Shown here one piece after another: positions 11,340 through 21,720 of a stretch of 46,516 bases of DNA (positions are counted from its first letter, which is position 1; each line of letters starts with the position of its first letter). The DNA comes from Ettlia oleoabundans (taxonomy: Eukaryota; Chlorophyta; Chlorophyceae; Chlamydomonadales): contig JAAMXP010000530.1 in NCBI GenBank assembly GCA_019693395.1, positions 2,735 through 49,250 on the forward strand, written 5' to 3'. The position numbers and the translations under genes were made by a program. A model generated the notes under the pieces. It saw only the letters and a list, made by a program, of their open reading frames with translations, did not search any database and had not been told where the DNA came from.

Positions 11340-14300
11340 CCACTGCCGGCACATCTGTCTGTACAGGGCCCTGCAGGGCCTTCACGGCAGCATAGCGGCA
11401 GCGGAAGAAGCATCAGCTTAGGCTTGGCTGTCGAAGTGCCGCCGCGGCAGCAGCAGTCGCAGCATCCCCCTCAGCCACAGCAACAGCAGAACCAACATGA
11501 CTCTGGCCAGAGTTTCAGCTTCGGTTGCCAGGGACGACAGCAACAGCAGCAGCAAGCTGCTACTGGTGTGGGCAATAGTGGCACATTGGTCGGTGCCAGG
11601 CCGCCCGCAGCAGCTGCCCCTCTGCAAGAGCGCAATCGCAGTGAGGCAGCTTCAGGCGGCGCCAAGTAAGTTTACCGGCCAGGTACATGTGCTGTTCCAG
11701 TAGTCATTTGCAGGGTGGCTGTGATGCCGTGCTGCGAACCGTGCCCTCTTGCTGCTTCAATGTGCCTTCTATTGTTGTGCAGGCGCAGCCGGCTAGCATT
11801 ACCGAAGCATCCTAGCCAGCAGGGGCAGGCAGCGTTGCCAGGCCAGCAGCCAGCAGACATGCAGACAACTGCCGCCGACTTCTCCTTTGCACAGCCATTG
11901 CAGCAGCAGCAGCAGCGGCAGCAGAATGCTTTTCTCATTCGACGCCCTGCCATGCAAAGCGGTCAGGTCTACACTGCGCCGCTGCAGCGGTTGCGGACGG
12001 TCGCAGCAGGGGTTGCAGCAGCACCAAACGGAGGGTTGGCAGCAGGCACCGATGACGACCCCATCTGCTTGAGTGATGATGAGCACCAGCAGCAGCACGG
12101 TCCAGGCTGTGGTGCTGGGACTGGACTTGGCACTGGTTGTGGCAGCGGGCCAGCGGATGTGGAGATGGCAGACTCGACAGATCACGATATAGGCTGGGAA
12201 GCAGCTGATGGTGAGGCAGCATTGGTATGTCACGCTGTGTTGTGTCGCCAAATTACCCAGCACCTCAGCAAGAAGCAGACACATCAACAGTGGAGGAGTT
12301 GGCATCGTAAGAGTTTGATACAAACCTTCCCTTTCTGCATGTGCAGAACTTGACTGGGAGGGTGAGGACCCTCCTGAGCCTGAGCCGCAGCTGGAACCTT
12401 GGGAGCGAGGCTTTGACGCTGATGAGCCGGAGGCAGAGGGGCTGCGGGCAGACGAGGGTGGCGAGGCGGATGGGGAAGGGCAGGAGGAAGGGGATGCGGC
12501 TGAAGGGGAGGAGAATGTGGAGGAGCTTGATGATGAGCAGCACGCTGCAGGCGAGATGCAGCAGGAAGATGGGCCCGGCAGCTGTCAGGATGCCCAGCAG
12601 CAGCAGCAGCAGCTGCGGCAGCTTGTGGCAGATCCAAGCAGCCACAGCAGTGCTGGCAGGCGGGAGATGTTGCCAATCAGTGGCAATGGACGTCCTGCCA
12701 ATGGAGATGTTGTCGCAGCTGGCAGCGGTGAGGATGGATGGGACGATGAGGACGGGGAAGAGCAGCATCAACAGCAAGAGGAACAGGACACGGGAGCAGG
12801 TCGAAATGCTGCATCAACTGCTAGCTTGCCTGATGCTGCACAACAGGCCTGTGCGCCTGTGCAGGGAGCCGCTGTGGCGCTGTGTCCGCGCCGACGAAGC
12901 GGTCAGGCAGCCGAGCAGGCGCAGCACCAGCAGCAGCACCAAAGCAATTCCCCAGCGCACAGCGCTCCTTTCAAGGCAACACGGCTTGCAATGCATCCCA
13001 GCGACAGCAAGCTGGATCAGCATCAGAGTGCACAGTTGGGGGCTGACCCGCCACAGCAGCAGCAGCAGCAGCCACAGTCCGAAGTGCTCAAATTGGAGCC
13101 CCTTGATCCTAACCTGCTTAACGCTGCACCCTCATTGGCAGAAGTGCTGTATTCCTCTGAGCCCACCCCACCAAAGCTGACTCATGTACCACTGCAAGGT
13201 GGAGCAGCAGCAGTACCAGCACAAGTAGAGGGGCAGAAAACTTCCGCCATAGCGGGACCAGCAGGGGCAGCAGTGATGGGCCTGTCGCCCGTGCCTTCTC
13301 CGCTCAGCAGCACCCCACTCAGCAGCGCTCTGGCTGGCCAGCTTGCGGCAGGCCGCACTGGTGGGCTGCTACCCACAATGCCCTCACTGCAGGCCTCTGC
13401 AAAGAGCCGCGTAACGGCCGCCCCTAGCCTCCCCAGCCGGCAGGGGCCAACGGCAACAGCCATGGCGGCGCCACCCATTGCGGCGTTCCCAGCAGCAGTA
13501 ACCGTTGATAGTGACGATGACATGCCTTCCTTCGATCTTCTACCAAACCTCAGTCCCGCCAAGAGCCGGACGGCCGATACCAGCGCCAGCAGTGCGGATG
13601 AACCATTCATCTATCTCCTGCAACTGAGCCAGCGGGCTGCCGTTGCAGGCATGTATAAGGCAACCCTGTTTTTTCTGCTGGTTTGCCTGCACGTGCTACT
13701 GCTTGTGCCGTCCTGCCGTCCAGCCTGCATCCTTCATGCGTGGCAATTTCCTTTTGTGCCAGCAAATGCTCTTGTGGATGTTTAGGCTGCCACACGTGCC
13801 AGCTCCAGCAAGTTTTGCTGCGCATTGCTCAAGTTTGCTATTACAGACACCACGTTCTCCCTGGCTGGCTGCTGTGCAGGGCCCAGTGCCTTCCCTCTGA
13901 CTGCCACCATATTTGGAACGGTGAAGAGCTTTGTGGGGCCGCTGCAGTTCAAGAGCCCAGAAACAGGAGAACCCCAGGTGGGCGCACAGCGCCCTGTTGC
14001 AGATGTGCTGGTTGGTGGCCTAGGTAGCGGTGGCCTAGTCGCGGGTAGTGCTGGCTGTCACCCTTGGGCGCCTGCTGGGTTGCTGGTTGGCATGTGGCAC
14101 ATGTGGCGTGGCGGGTGAGGCAGGCAGGTGCATTGCAGATTCAGATGTGGTTGAAGGCTGGTCATCAAGCATGGATGCAGATATTGTTGCTGCTCTGCTT
14201 CTTCTATCCCCGTTGCCGTACCTGCGTGCAGTACATTATGCAAATGATGGTGGAGGATGGCAGCATGGTGGTGGCGGCACGCATGGGGGCGCAGTTCCTG

Positions 14301-14981
14301 CGGGACTTCTTGGGTGCGTGGCGGCTAGACAGGCTTGCTTGTAGTGTGCTTGCGGTTTTAAAACTCCACTTCGCGCGGTATTCATCTTACTGCACAAGAC
14401 TGATCTGTTGTGCTCTCATCAATTGCTTAATATCCAGGAAACCCTACAGATGCACGTTGACTAGCATTCAACGTCATGCAAGCCTCTGCAGCTGCCTTGC
14501 AACATGCCTGCCCAACCAATGTTTGTGCTGCCTGCAGAGCTGGCGCCCGACCAGTTTGAGGCCAGCCTGGCTGACCCCTGCAAGCGTCAGGAGGTGGCGC
14601 AGTTAGCCCAGAGCATGATCGAGCTGCTGGCCTCTTACAGCGGACTCATGGCGGGTATGTGACCACTGCTCGCTGCTGGCTGGCTGATACGTGGTCTGTG
14701 CGGTGCAAGTGCAGTAATGCCTGGATTTGGTCCATGGTATAATCGCTGCTTGCCTAGCGCACCCTGCTATGCTATGCCAGGCGGCTGCAGTAGGCGCATC
14801 TTGTAGGTCACCAATGCCTCCCCCCTTGTTATCCTGTTGATCCTCACTGTTGTTCTGGTGGTGGCTTGCACTTGCAGTGAGGTTGGAGGCCCCTGGCGCG
14901 CAGCTGGAGGTTGTAGACCTGCTGTGTGACATGAAGGAGGAGCAGCTGGGGGCATTCCAGCGCCGTGCCACTCGTTTATGA
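9909..14981 (+). CDS. RMI1: RecQ-mediated genome instability protein 1 (RMI1), long Gln-rich form
   Basis: RMI1 is the OB-fold scaffold of the BLM/RecQ-TOP3alpha complex, which dissolves double Holliday junctions in the nucleus. Exons: 9909-10112, 10229-10364, 10570-10779, 10972-11665, 11783-12210, 12347-13648, 13880-13977, 14232-14313, 14538-14654 and 14878-14981, giving 1124 residues. Residues 1-183 hold the helical N-terminus and OB1, including QRVAGMEYRPTPALHS and LPGKLVLQVVEV. From about 975 to the end is the C-terminal OB2 region, with EPFIYLLQL, VEDGSMVVAARMG and the helical tail. Between them lie nearly 800 Gln- and acid-rich residues, with DDDPICLSDDE (about 505-515) resembling a SUMO-interacting motif. 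Exon 6 is best joined through a GC-AG intron (13649-13879); a GT alternative at 13653 with acceptor 13809 adds residues but fits homologues less well. The start at 9909 matches the family N-terminus; upstream in-frame ATGs exist. Confidence 0.9.
11184..11336 (+). repeat. CAG tracts encoding poly-Gln in RMI1 exon 4
   Basis: Two clusters of CAG/CAA codons (11184-11210, and ten pure CAG units at 11307-11336) encode glutamine runs in the linker between the OB folds. Further CAG clusters occur at 11899-11920, 12597-12613 and 13057-13071. Pure CAG tracts of this kind tend to vary in length between strains. Confidence 0.9.
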
Positions 14982-15549
14982 GCGGCACTGTAGTTCCAGC
15001 GACCTGCTGCTTGCTGATGCGCAGCGGCAGCATATCTCACAAGGCCGGGGCTCAGCCGCAGGGCTGAAGTATGAGATTCATGCATCCATAAATGTAAGTC
15101 ACACCAGCAACTTCACCTGGCACAACACAAAAGAATGATGATTGGACTGATGCGAAAGGCTGGGCACGACTAAACCGTGGCTGTGGCTTCAGGTCAGAAG
15201 CAACCAGCAAGGCATGCCTGCGCAGGGGGCCGCAGATAGAAGAGGACTGCACAAGGCCTGATGGCAACAGCAACCGCAATAGCAGCCTGCCTGCTGTAGA
15301 CGCACACTTTCTTTTGTGATTGACAAGCAGATAGAGAGGGAGAGCCCGAGAGAGCGCCTGTTGCTGTGCTGGTCGGCTGTCCAAGGAACCTAGCTGGAGG
15401 CCGCTGGCCAACTTCGGTGCAATGCCTAACTGTACAAACAATCACTGTTCATTTCGTAGATTAGTCCGGGTTCCGTAGAGGAATTGCCACTCGGACTTGA
15501 TTAGCGGTGTTCTTATACGGCGTTGCAACAGAACTCCTCTCAGGTCCAC
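14982..15549. other. Intergenic stretch after RMI1, including its likely poly(A) signal
   Basis: TGTAA at 15093-15097, 112 nt past the RMI1 stop, fits the green-algal polyadenylation signal. The rest shows no convincing coding sequence; it should hold the promoter and 5' UTR of the next plus-strand gene. Confidence 0.5.
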
Positions 15550-17312
15550 ATGCCTCTCATAGAATGGGTCCCCCCGCCGATTTGGGAAGCACACTTCAAG
15601 GTTTGCCAAAATAGGCTGGTCCAGGTCCGTGTTGCATCACGCAGCCGCCGCTCAAATATCCTGTGCACCGCCTGCGCACAGGAGCGTGGGGAGCTCTGGT
15701 GCCGCCACGACAACCCGGCGGCCTTTGTCTGCGTGGTGTGCCTGGTCATTGCCGCCCTACGCGTGGAGGAGCAGCTGGGCCTGTTGGAGACATTGCTCCA
15801 TTTGGGGCTGGTGGGGCTGGCGCTGGCGCTAGCAGGCTAGGGCCCTCAAGACACACTCCATCTGGCGCGACATGACACTGGTGTGGCCAAACAGCTACTG
15901 GCCGCATTACGCATAGGACCCACTGTACATAAAGGAGGTGCTGCCTGCCTGCCGGTTCTTCTGTTCCATGCAGTCCGTGACTGTGCTGCAGAACCAGACT
16001 ACTTGCTGCCTGCTAAACTCTGCTGACTTCCCACGCAATCGCTGGTTTGGCTGCAACCTGCCCAGGTGCTGCTCCGCCTGGGCATGTGTTCATCCTCAAT
16101 CATCCAGGAGCACGCCCTTCGCCTTATGGAAGGTGTGCATGTTCAGCGGCAGCTTAGCACTCTACACGTGCAAGCATGACATAAACAGTGCACTGCCGGC
16201 AAGTTGATGCTCCAGAACCAAGCAGCGAGTTGAAAACGTACCCCCACTGGTTGCCTTACCGCAGTTGCATTGGGTGTTGCGTCTAAGCTGCCGAAGGAGT
16301 TACCCCTGCCACGTTGTGCAGACGAGCCATCTGCGCCTGTCAGCCTGGCTGGCTCCCTGCAACTGCCTGTTATGCTATTGCGGGTGTTCGCCGCCGACCA
16401 CGCAGCTATGCTGGCTTTCCTGGGCAGCGCATGCCCGCTGGCCACGCTCCCCAATGTGCTCGTCCAGGCTGTCTGCCTGTACCTGGTGGCACGCCAGAAT
16501 GCTCAGTTGTGCGCCACGCCGGTGAGATGAGACGTGGATCATCATGTATGATCAAAGTTATTGTAAACCACATGTACTGCCTGCATTTGACTGTACATAC
16601 TATGTAATGTATAGTCAAATACATGTACCGCATATGCTGTCCCGCCAGTGTGGTTGGAAGCACTGCTCGACGCCTTCCCAGTTGCTGCCATGCAGCTCTA
16701 CATCAAGCCAATGCACGGTTTGGGTCAGTCTTGCCGCTGTGCTGCAGTACATGCACGGCACCAGTGCAAGAATCATGGACGGCCCTGTGCCAGGCATTTC
16801 CGCCTCAACCATGCACAGGGTGGAGCACATCACCGGGGTGCCCCTACTCAAACTGACAACAGCACCTACAGAGGAGCAGGTTGGCTGTTTGCCGCACAGC
16901 TGCAGGACCTGATCAGCTGGATGGTCAGTCTACCATACAGCTATACTTACAGCTATCTCTGCATGCATCAAGTACATCAGCTTGCCTAATGAGTTGCTGT
17001 TTTGCTGTTGGGGCTGAACTGCCTGCCAGCTGCGTGCATTGCTTGCAGATTTGCCGCATATACACGCTTGGCATTCAAGTGATCCTGGGTTTTGCCAGCC
17101 CCCTGCTCTACTGGGTGTGCAGCGACGCGCGGGCTGCTTTGCAGCATGCACGCCGGCAGCAGATCAGCCCAAATGACAGGCTGCACCGCTTCTACCGCAT
17201 ACTATGCAGCTGGTTCTGCTCAGGCCATGCTGCTGTGTTGTTGACAGCTTCCGCCACTATTGTGCTGGGGTTCACCACCGTGCTGCTGCTGCTAACGGGA
17301 AGCAAGGCGTGA
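15550..17312 (+). CDS. Unrecognised multi-pass membrane protein, 5' half uncertain
   Basis: I do not recognise this gene. The 3' exons are well formed. One ends CLYLVARQNAQLCATP at a GTGAGA donor (last coding base 16526). The next starts after CGCCAG at 16649 (VWLEALLDAFPVAAMQLYI). Then come possible exons around 16749-16878 and 16906-16923, and a terminal exon from 17050 to the TGA at 17310-17312. That last exon encodes two strongly hydrophobic segments separated by a basic loop (ARRQQISPNDRLHRFYR) and ends VLLLLTGSKA. Upstream, an open frame from the ATG at 15550 has a Cys-rich patch (CTACAQERGELWCRHD) and a long hydrophobic run, but stops at 15838. The following 400 bp carries coding-like pieces in shifted frames (IWRDMTLVWPNSYWPHYA, then DPLYIKEVLPACRFFC). 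The 5' exons may therefore be mis-assembled here, or the gene may be decaying. TGTAA at 17504-17508 could end the transcript. Confidence 0.45.
16586..16619. repeat. Perfect-length inverted repeat (hairpin) in an intron
   Basis: TTTGACTGTACAT (16586-16598) and ATGTATAGTCAAA (16607-16619) pair over 13 bp with one G-T wobble and an 8-nt loop. The element lies in the AT-rich intron 16527-16648 of the unrecognised membrane gene. It could be a remnant of a small inverted-repeat transposon or an RNA hairpin; no target-site duplication is evident. Confidence 0.65.
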
Positions 17313-18003
17313 ACAAGTGCCACAGGCCGGCCTGACAGCTGACACCCTCACATCCGGGAGACCCAATGCAAGCTGGTAGTTTGTAGGAAACCCATTAACT
17401 AACCACTGCCGGCTTCATCGTAAGCGTGTTTACTGAAGTCCCAGCAATTATTTGTTGCTGCGTTTGGTTCTGGCTGTTGGCAACATGGTCAATTGGTAGT
17501 AACTGTAAGCTGAACCTGATTGATACGAACAATTTCTTAACGCAGAAGTCAACAAGCCCCCTGCAAATGGTACAATGTGGTTCTCCTGATGCAGCTGAAT
17601 GTCACCTGGCAAAGCAGCGCCGCCACCTTGAACAGCTACGGCATGGGCTGCAACCCGGGATGTACAGGTACAAAGCATTACGAAAAACAGCCCTTTGGCT
17701 GTGCCGTTCGGCTGTACCCGTACAATGTTACAAGAAGGGGTTTTGTCTTGACGAGCAGGGAGAACGTATGTATGATGCCGGCAAAAGCAGCTGTCAGTCA
17801 ACACGTAAAAGGCAAGTTGTTTGGCAAGGTGCAGCATAGGGTCATTTGAGTGTTCAGAGGCAGCATCAAATAGGTAGTTGTGGCAGCAAGGAAGCGACCA
17901 TATACACACGCATGGGCCAAGATGGCTTGTGGGCTCTGGCTGGCCCAGTAATGGGGTCATTCGTTCCGGGTGTTTGCTTTAGGGTTGGGTTATTTTTGGT
18001 CTA
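17313..18003. other. Tail-to-tail 3' regions of two convergent genes
   Basis: TGTAA on the plus strand (17504-17508) and its complement TTACA (17728-17732) sit between the two stop codons. They are placed so that the transcripts of the membrane-protein gene and the coiled-coil gene would nearly meet. A weak open stretch (17577-17846) has no start context or homology that I can see. Confidence 0.4.
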
Positions 18004-21000
18004 TCAGATCTCCTCAACCTCCACATCGGCCATGTCAGCATCAGCTCCTGCTGGGTGAGGTTTAATTGCAGGAGGCAGGTCAGCCTTGGGTGCAGCCTGC
18101 GGTGGCGATGGTGGTGGCGGCTCCTCTTCGGGTCGCTCAGGCGCCTGCTGATGCTGCGCCAGCGGCTGCTGCAGGGCAGCTTTGAGCTCCTCTCGCGCCC
18201 CGCTGCTGCCTGCCGCACCCTCCTCCCAGCCCCACCGCTGCCGCCCCAAGCGGTGGAGGAACAGGGCGGCTGCAGCCGGCTGGCGCTCTAGCAGCAGGGG
18301 TGGGGGGCAGGAAAGGAGGGCAGCTGCATCAGTCGGCTCCGCATCCTCCTCCACTCCCTGACCTTCACCTTTGCTGACTAATGAACACAACCATTGAAGA
18401 GCTGCATGGCATCTGGCAAGGCTCAATCCTCCGGGGCCACCGCAACCGCCTCCAGCTGCCGATGCTGCTGCTGAGGTTGGCACCCCGCCTGCTGATTGGC
18501 CCGCCTGAACAGGCAGCACCAGCGCCGGCCACATGTCCAGTGCTGCTGCAAGGGGCGGCAGCACCACGGCTGCTGGCGCTGGGCAGCACACGAGGTCCAG
18601 AAGCAGCGCCCAGAAGGCCTGAAAGTATGGACAGAGGGACGCAGGGACGCAGGGCATATATGAAGGTGCATGGGCGAGTGGATCGGTGATGATATATCCC
18701 TCAAGATTGCAGGCAGGCAAGCAGGCGCGCAGCAAGGCAGTGACCATCACCTTGACACATTGCAAAGAGGGAGAGATGAACATGAATGGAGCACTAATGC
18801 AGCAGTTTACGCAACTCAGCCCTGGAGACTTGGGCGCAGGAGCAAGCAGCACACTACCGCTGCCAATGACTCACCTCTGCGTTGCCCATCAGCCTGCACA
18901 GTCCCGCGGCCGCTGCTGCTAGCGCACACACTTCAGTCTCTGTGTGCCTCAAGGCGCTGCTGAAGTCCCCAGTGGGCCCAGCGCCACTCACGCCGCCAGC
19001 GCTGCCTCCGCCACGCTGGCTGGCCGTTACGCAGGAGCTTACCACTGAGCGGTGCAGGTGCTGCCTTAGTGACGGCAGGAAGGGCTGCTTGCTGCGGCCT
19101 GCTGGGCCTCTGGGAGGCCCCACCGCAGCTGCTGCCTCAGCAGCAGCAGCATACTGCTTCTCCAGCTTCTGCATGTGGGCTGCGCAGTGCAGCAGCCAAT
19201 GCAGGCAATGGCGGGCAAGAGCCTCGCGGCTGCACCACACGGCGGCAAAGGGGGGCAGGGGGGGCGCCTCACTGCCATCCCCAGCCTGCTGCTGCTGCTG
19301 TTGCTGCTGCTCCTGAGCGCCAGGCATGTTGGGCTCAATCCACGCCTGCGCTGCTGAAGCGGCTGCTGCTGCGGCTGCCGCTTGCTGCGCTTGCCCCTGC
19401 ACCTGCTCGGAATCTGGTGCCGGATGAAGGTACCGCAGGTACTGCAGCTGTGGCTTGGGGGCTGCACACTCCAGTACCGCCGTTTCATAGCAGGTCAGCA
19501 GCACCTGCAGGGGCACCCGCTCGTCTGCCAGTCGCAGCTGCAACTCAGCCGCCACGCTGTGCGCGACAGGCAGCGTGAGGGAGCAAGGTGAGGTGCCGCC
19601 GCCGGCGTCGGCAGGCAAGGGGCCGCAGGCGGTGATGCGGCCCAGCAGCTGTGCCGCCTCGTCGGCAGCAGTGGCCTGCTCCCTCTGCTGCTCCATGGCA
19701 AGCTCGTTAGCAGAGATAGCCAGAGAAGCTTCAGCAGCTACCGCCGCTGTGGCTACCGGTGCCCTGCTGTGGCCCGTTGCGGTGCCTGCTGCGGCGGCGG
19801 CAGGTTGTGGCATGCCAGCAGGGGGCTTGTGAAGCTCCTTGCTCTTCTGTGCAGTCGACGCTTTCACCACAGCTGGCGGGGCCTCAATCGCATAGCGTGC
19901 ACGCTTTGCAGCTGGGTTCTTATTGGCCTCCGGCGCAGCAAGCATCCCAGCAAATGCGTCAACATGGGCAGGGGCAGGCGCCGCCGCGGCATTTGCGGCG
20001 CTGCGTGGCCGTTTGCCGCTGGCTGCGGCCTGCCGGGCTGCCACAGCTCTGGCACGGGCGTCCTCTGGCGCGGGTGCGGGCACAGGTGCGGGTGCTGCAG
20101 GTGCCGCCCCTGCCTGGTCTGCTGCTGCTGGGGCTGCCGCCTCCTTTGCTTGGGGCACTTGTCGTGGGGAGGTGGGGCCCTGCTGCCGTGGCCGCTGCTG
20201 CCGCTGCTTGCGTGGGGAGGTAACTGCCGCCCCCGTTTCTGCTCCAGGTGCTGGCAGCGCGGGTGCTGCGGGTGGCGCAGCCAGAGCTGCGGGGGCACCG
20301 TGGACGGCTGCCGCCAGTGCTGCCAGCGGAGCAAGTGCTGCACGCCACCGCTGCAGCTCAGCAAAGAGATTGGTCTGCTGGCTCTGCAGCAGCTGCAGCT
20401 GCTCCCTCCAGCCCTCTGGCGCGGCTGCCGCCTGCTGCGGTGCAGGCTGAGCCGCCCCTTGCTGCACCTGAACTTGCTGCACCTGGGCTGCCTGAGCAGC
20501 AGCCACCGCCTTCTGCAGGCTCTGGCACTGCGCCTGCAGCCGCTGCATCTGCTCCTGCACAACCGCCAGCTGCCCTGCGGCCCCTACAGCTTCAGCCATC
20601 GCCGCTTTGGCGACTTCGGTGGCTGCCTCCGCTTCATGCTGGGCCTGCTGTGCCAGCCGCGCCGCTGCCGCAGTCTCCTGTCGCTGCTCCTCAAGCGCTT
20701 GCTCTGCTGCCATGCGCCGCTCCCTTTCCTCTTTCAACTCACCCTTGAGTACTTGTACCTTGCCAAAAAGCTGGTCCGACAGGTGAAGCTTCTCCCTGAG
20801 AAGTCGCTGCACGGCAAGCGGGATAGGCAAAGCGGAGAGCCCTAGCTTGCAATGATCCAGGCGACCTGCATAAGCCGACCTCAAGCTCCACATAGTGTGC
20901 CAGCACTATCGTGGACTTTGTGGACAGTGTTGCACTGGCTGATCGGCCTGGCCCAGGCAGCGGCAGTACAAATCGGCGGCCACCTGGTGGTGGCCCTCAA

Positions 21001-21132
21001 TTACCTGGGTGGCGGAGATGTTACACTTACCACGTTACCCTCAAATTCTTTTATCTTGTGCTCCCTCTTCGCCACCTTTGCTTGGCACTTGGCGAGCTTC
21101 TCTTGCAAGACTTGCACCTCCGTCTGACTCAT
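18004..21132 (-). CDS. Unrecognised Ala-rich coiled-coil protein
   Basis: Three exons are likely: 21132-21031, 20845-18875 and 18618-18004, giving 895 residues. Exon 1 starts MSQTEVQVLQEKLAKC and ends at a clean GTAAGT donor in phase 0. The second exon must begin in phase 0, which points to the weaker acceptor TGCAAG before 20845. Residues 1 to about 190 have heptad-like character (EKLHLSDQLFGKVQVLKGEL, then many E/Q/A residues) and should form a coiled coil. The middle is Ala/Pro/Gln-rich with a basic patch (GKRPRSAAN, and AAKRAR) that could be a nuclear signal. The C-terminal third looks helical and hydrophobic (AFWALLLDLVCC, CHAALQWLCSLV), and the tail is acidic (DADMADVEVEEI). The layout (coiled coil plus helical C-terminal half) loosely recalls checkpoint adaptors such as ATRIP, but I see no diagnostic motif and do not assign a function. 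Confidence 0.7.
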
Positions 21133-21720
21133 CTGGCATCCTGTGGTCGCGTGCCTCCCAGGATCATTCAAAGGTCATAGTGCACGTGCGGTAGAGGTTG
21201 CAGGGGTGCCAAGAACTTTTGCAAACCAGCAGTCGGGACTGGAGCGCCGAAAGACTCTTCGGGAAAACCCACGATGTTTTGCAAAACGTGTCTTGAATCC
21301 ATATGAACGCCTTGGCTGTCAATTTGCGTTTCCTTTTCGGGACAACCGGGATCCACAGCCTGTCCCCGGCGCGCTACATGGCACGCTGACAGACCGGTCA
21401 GGGCCTCTTTGGCCTCAGGACGTTTGGAGGCATAGCAGGAAAATGCCGCAGGTCAGCCGCGCAGCCGGCCATGCGCCACTGGGCGGGGTGCAGCCAGGGC
21501 AGGGCAGCGGGTCGGCGGGTTGCACATGGGCGTTTGAGTAGTGATGCTGTCATCGAAGCGTTGAGACGGCCTCGCATCACCAGCAGTGCTGCAGCATGGG
21601 GCGGCAGCACAACAGGGCCCCTGCGGCGGCTTGGAGGCTGTTCTAGAGAACGTTGCGACAGTCGAATGTCTGTTATGACAGCCGTGTGACCCCACCACCG
21701 ACATGCTGCGCTCTCCCTGA
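21133..21720. promoter_or_regulatory. Divergent intergenic region, coiled-coil gene / uL13
   Basis: The two genes start 588 bp apart and point away from each other, so both promoters and 5' UTRs lie here. An open frame at 21143-21541 has no homology or codon bias that I can support and is taken as chance. No TATA box stands out. Confidence 0.4.

Noticed and set aside
13809..13879. Extending RMI1 exon 7 upstream to 13809 (adds KFCCALLKFAITDTTFSLAGC)
   Set aside because: The added residues break an otherwise gap-free match to the C-terminal OB region of RMI1. The GC-AG join at 13648/13880 fits better.
19769..20845. Plus-strand open frame of 358 codons, Leu- and Arg-rich
   Set aside because: It is the antisense of the Ala/Gln-rich coiled-coil exon, where GCN and CAG codons rarely give stops on the other strand; it has no domain.
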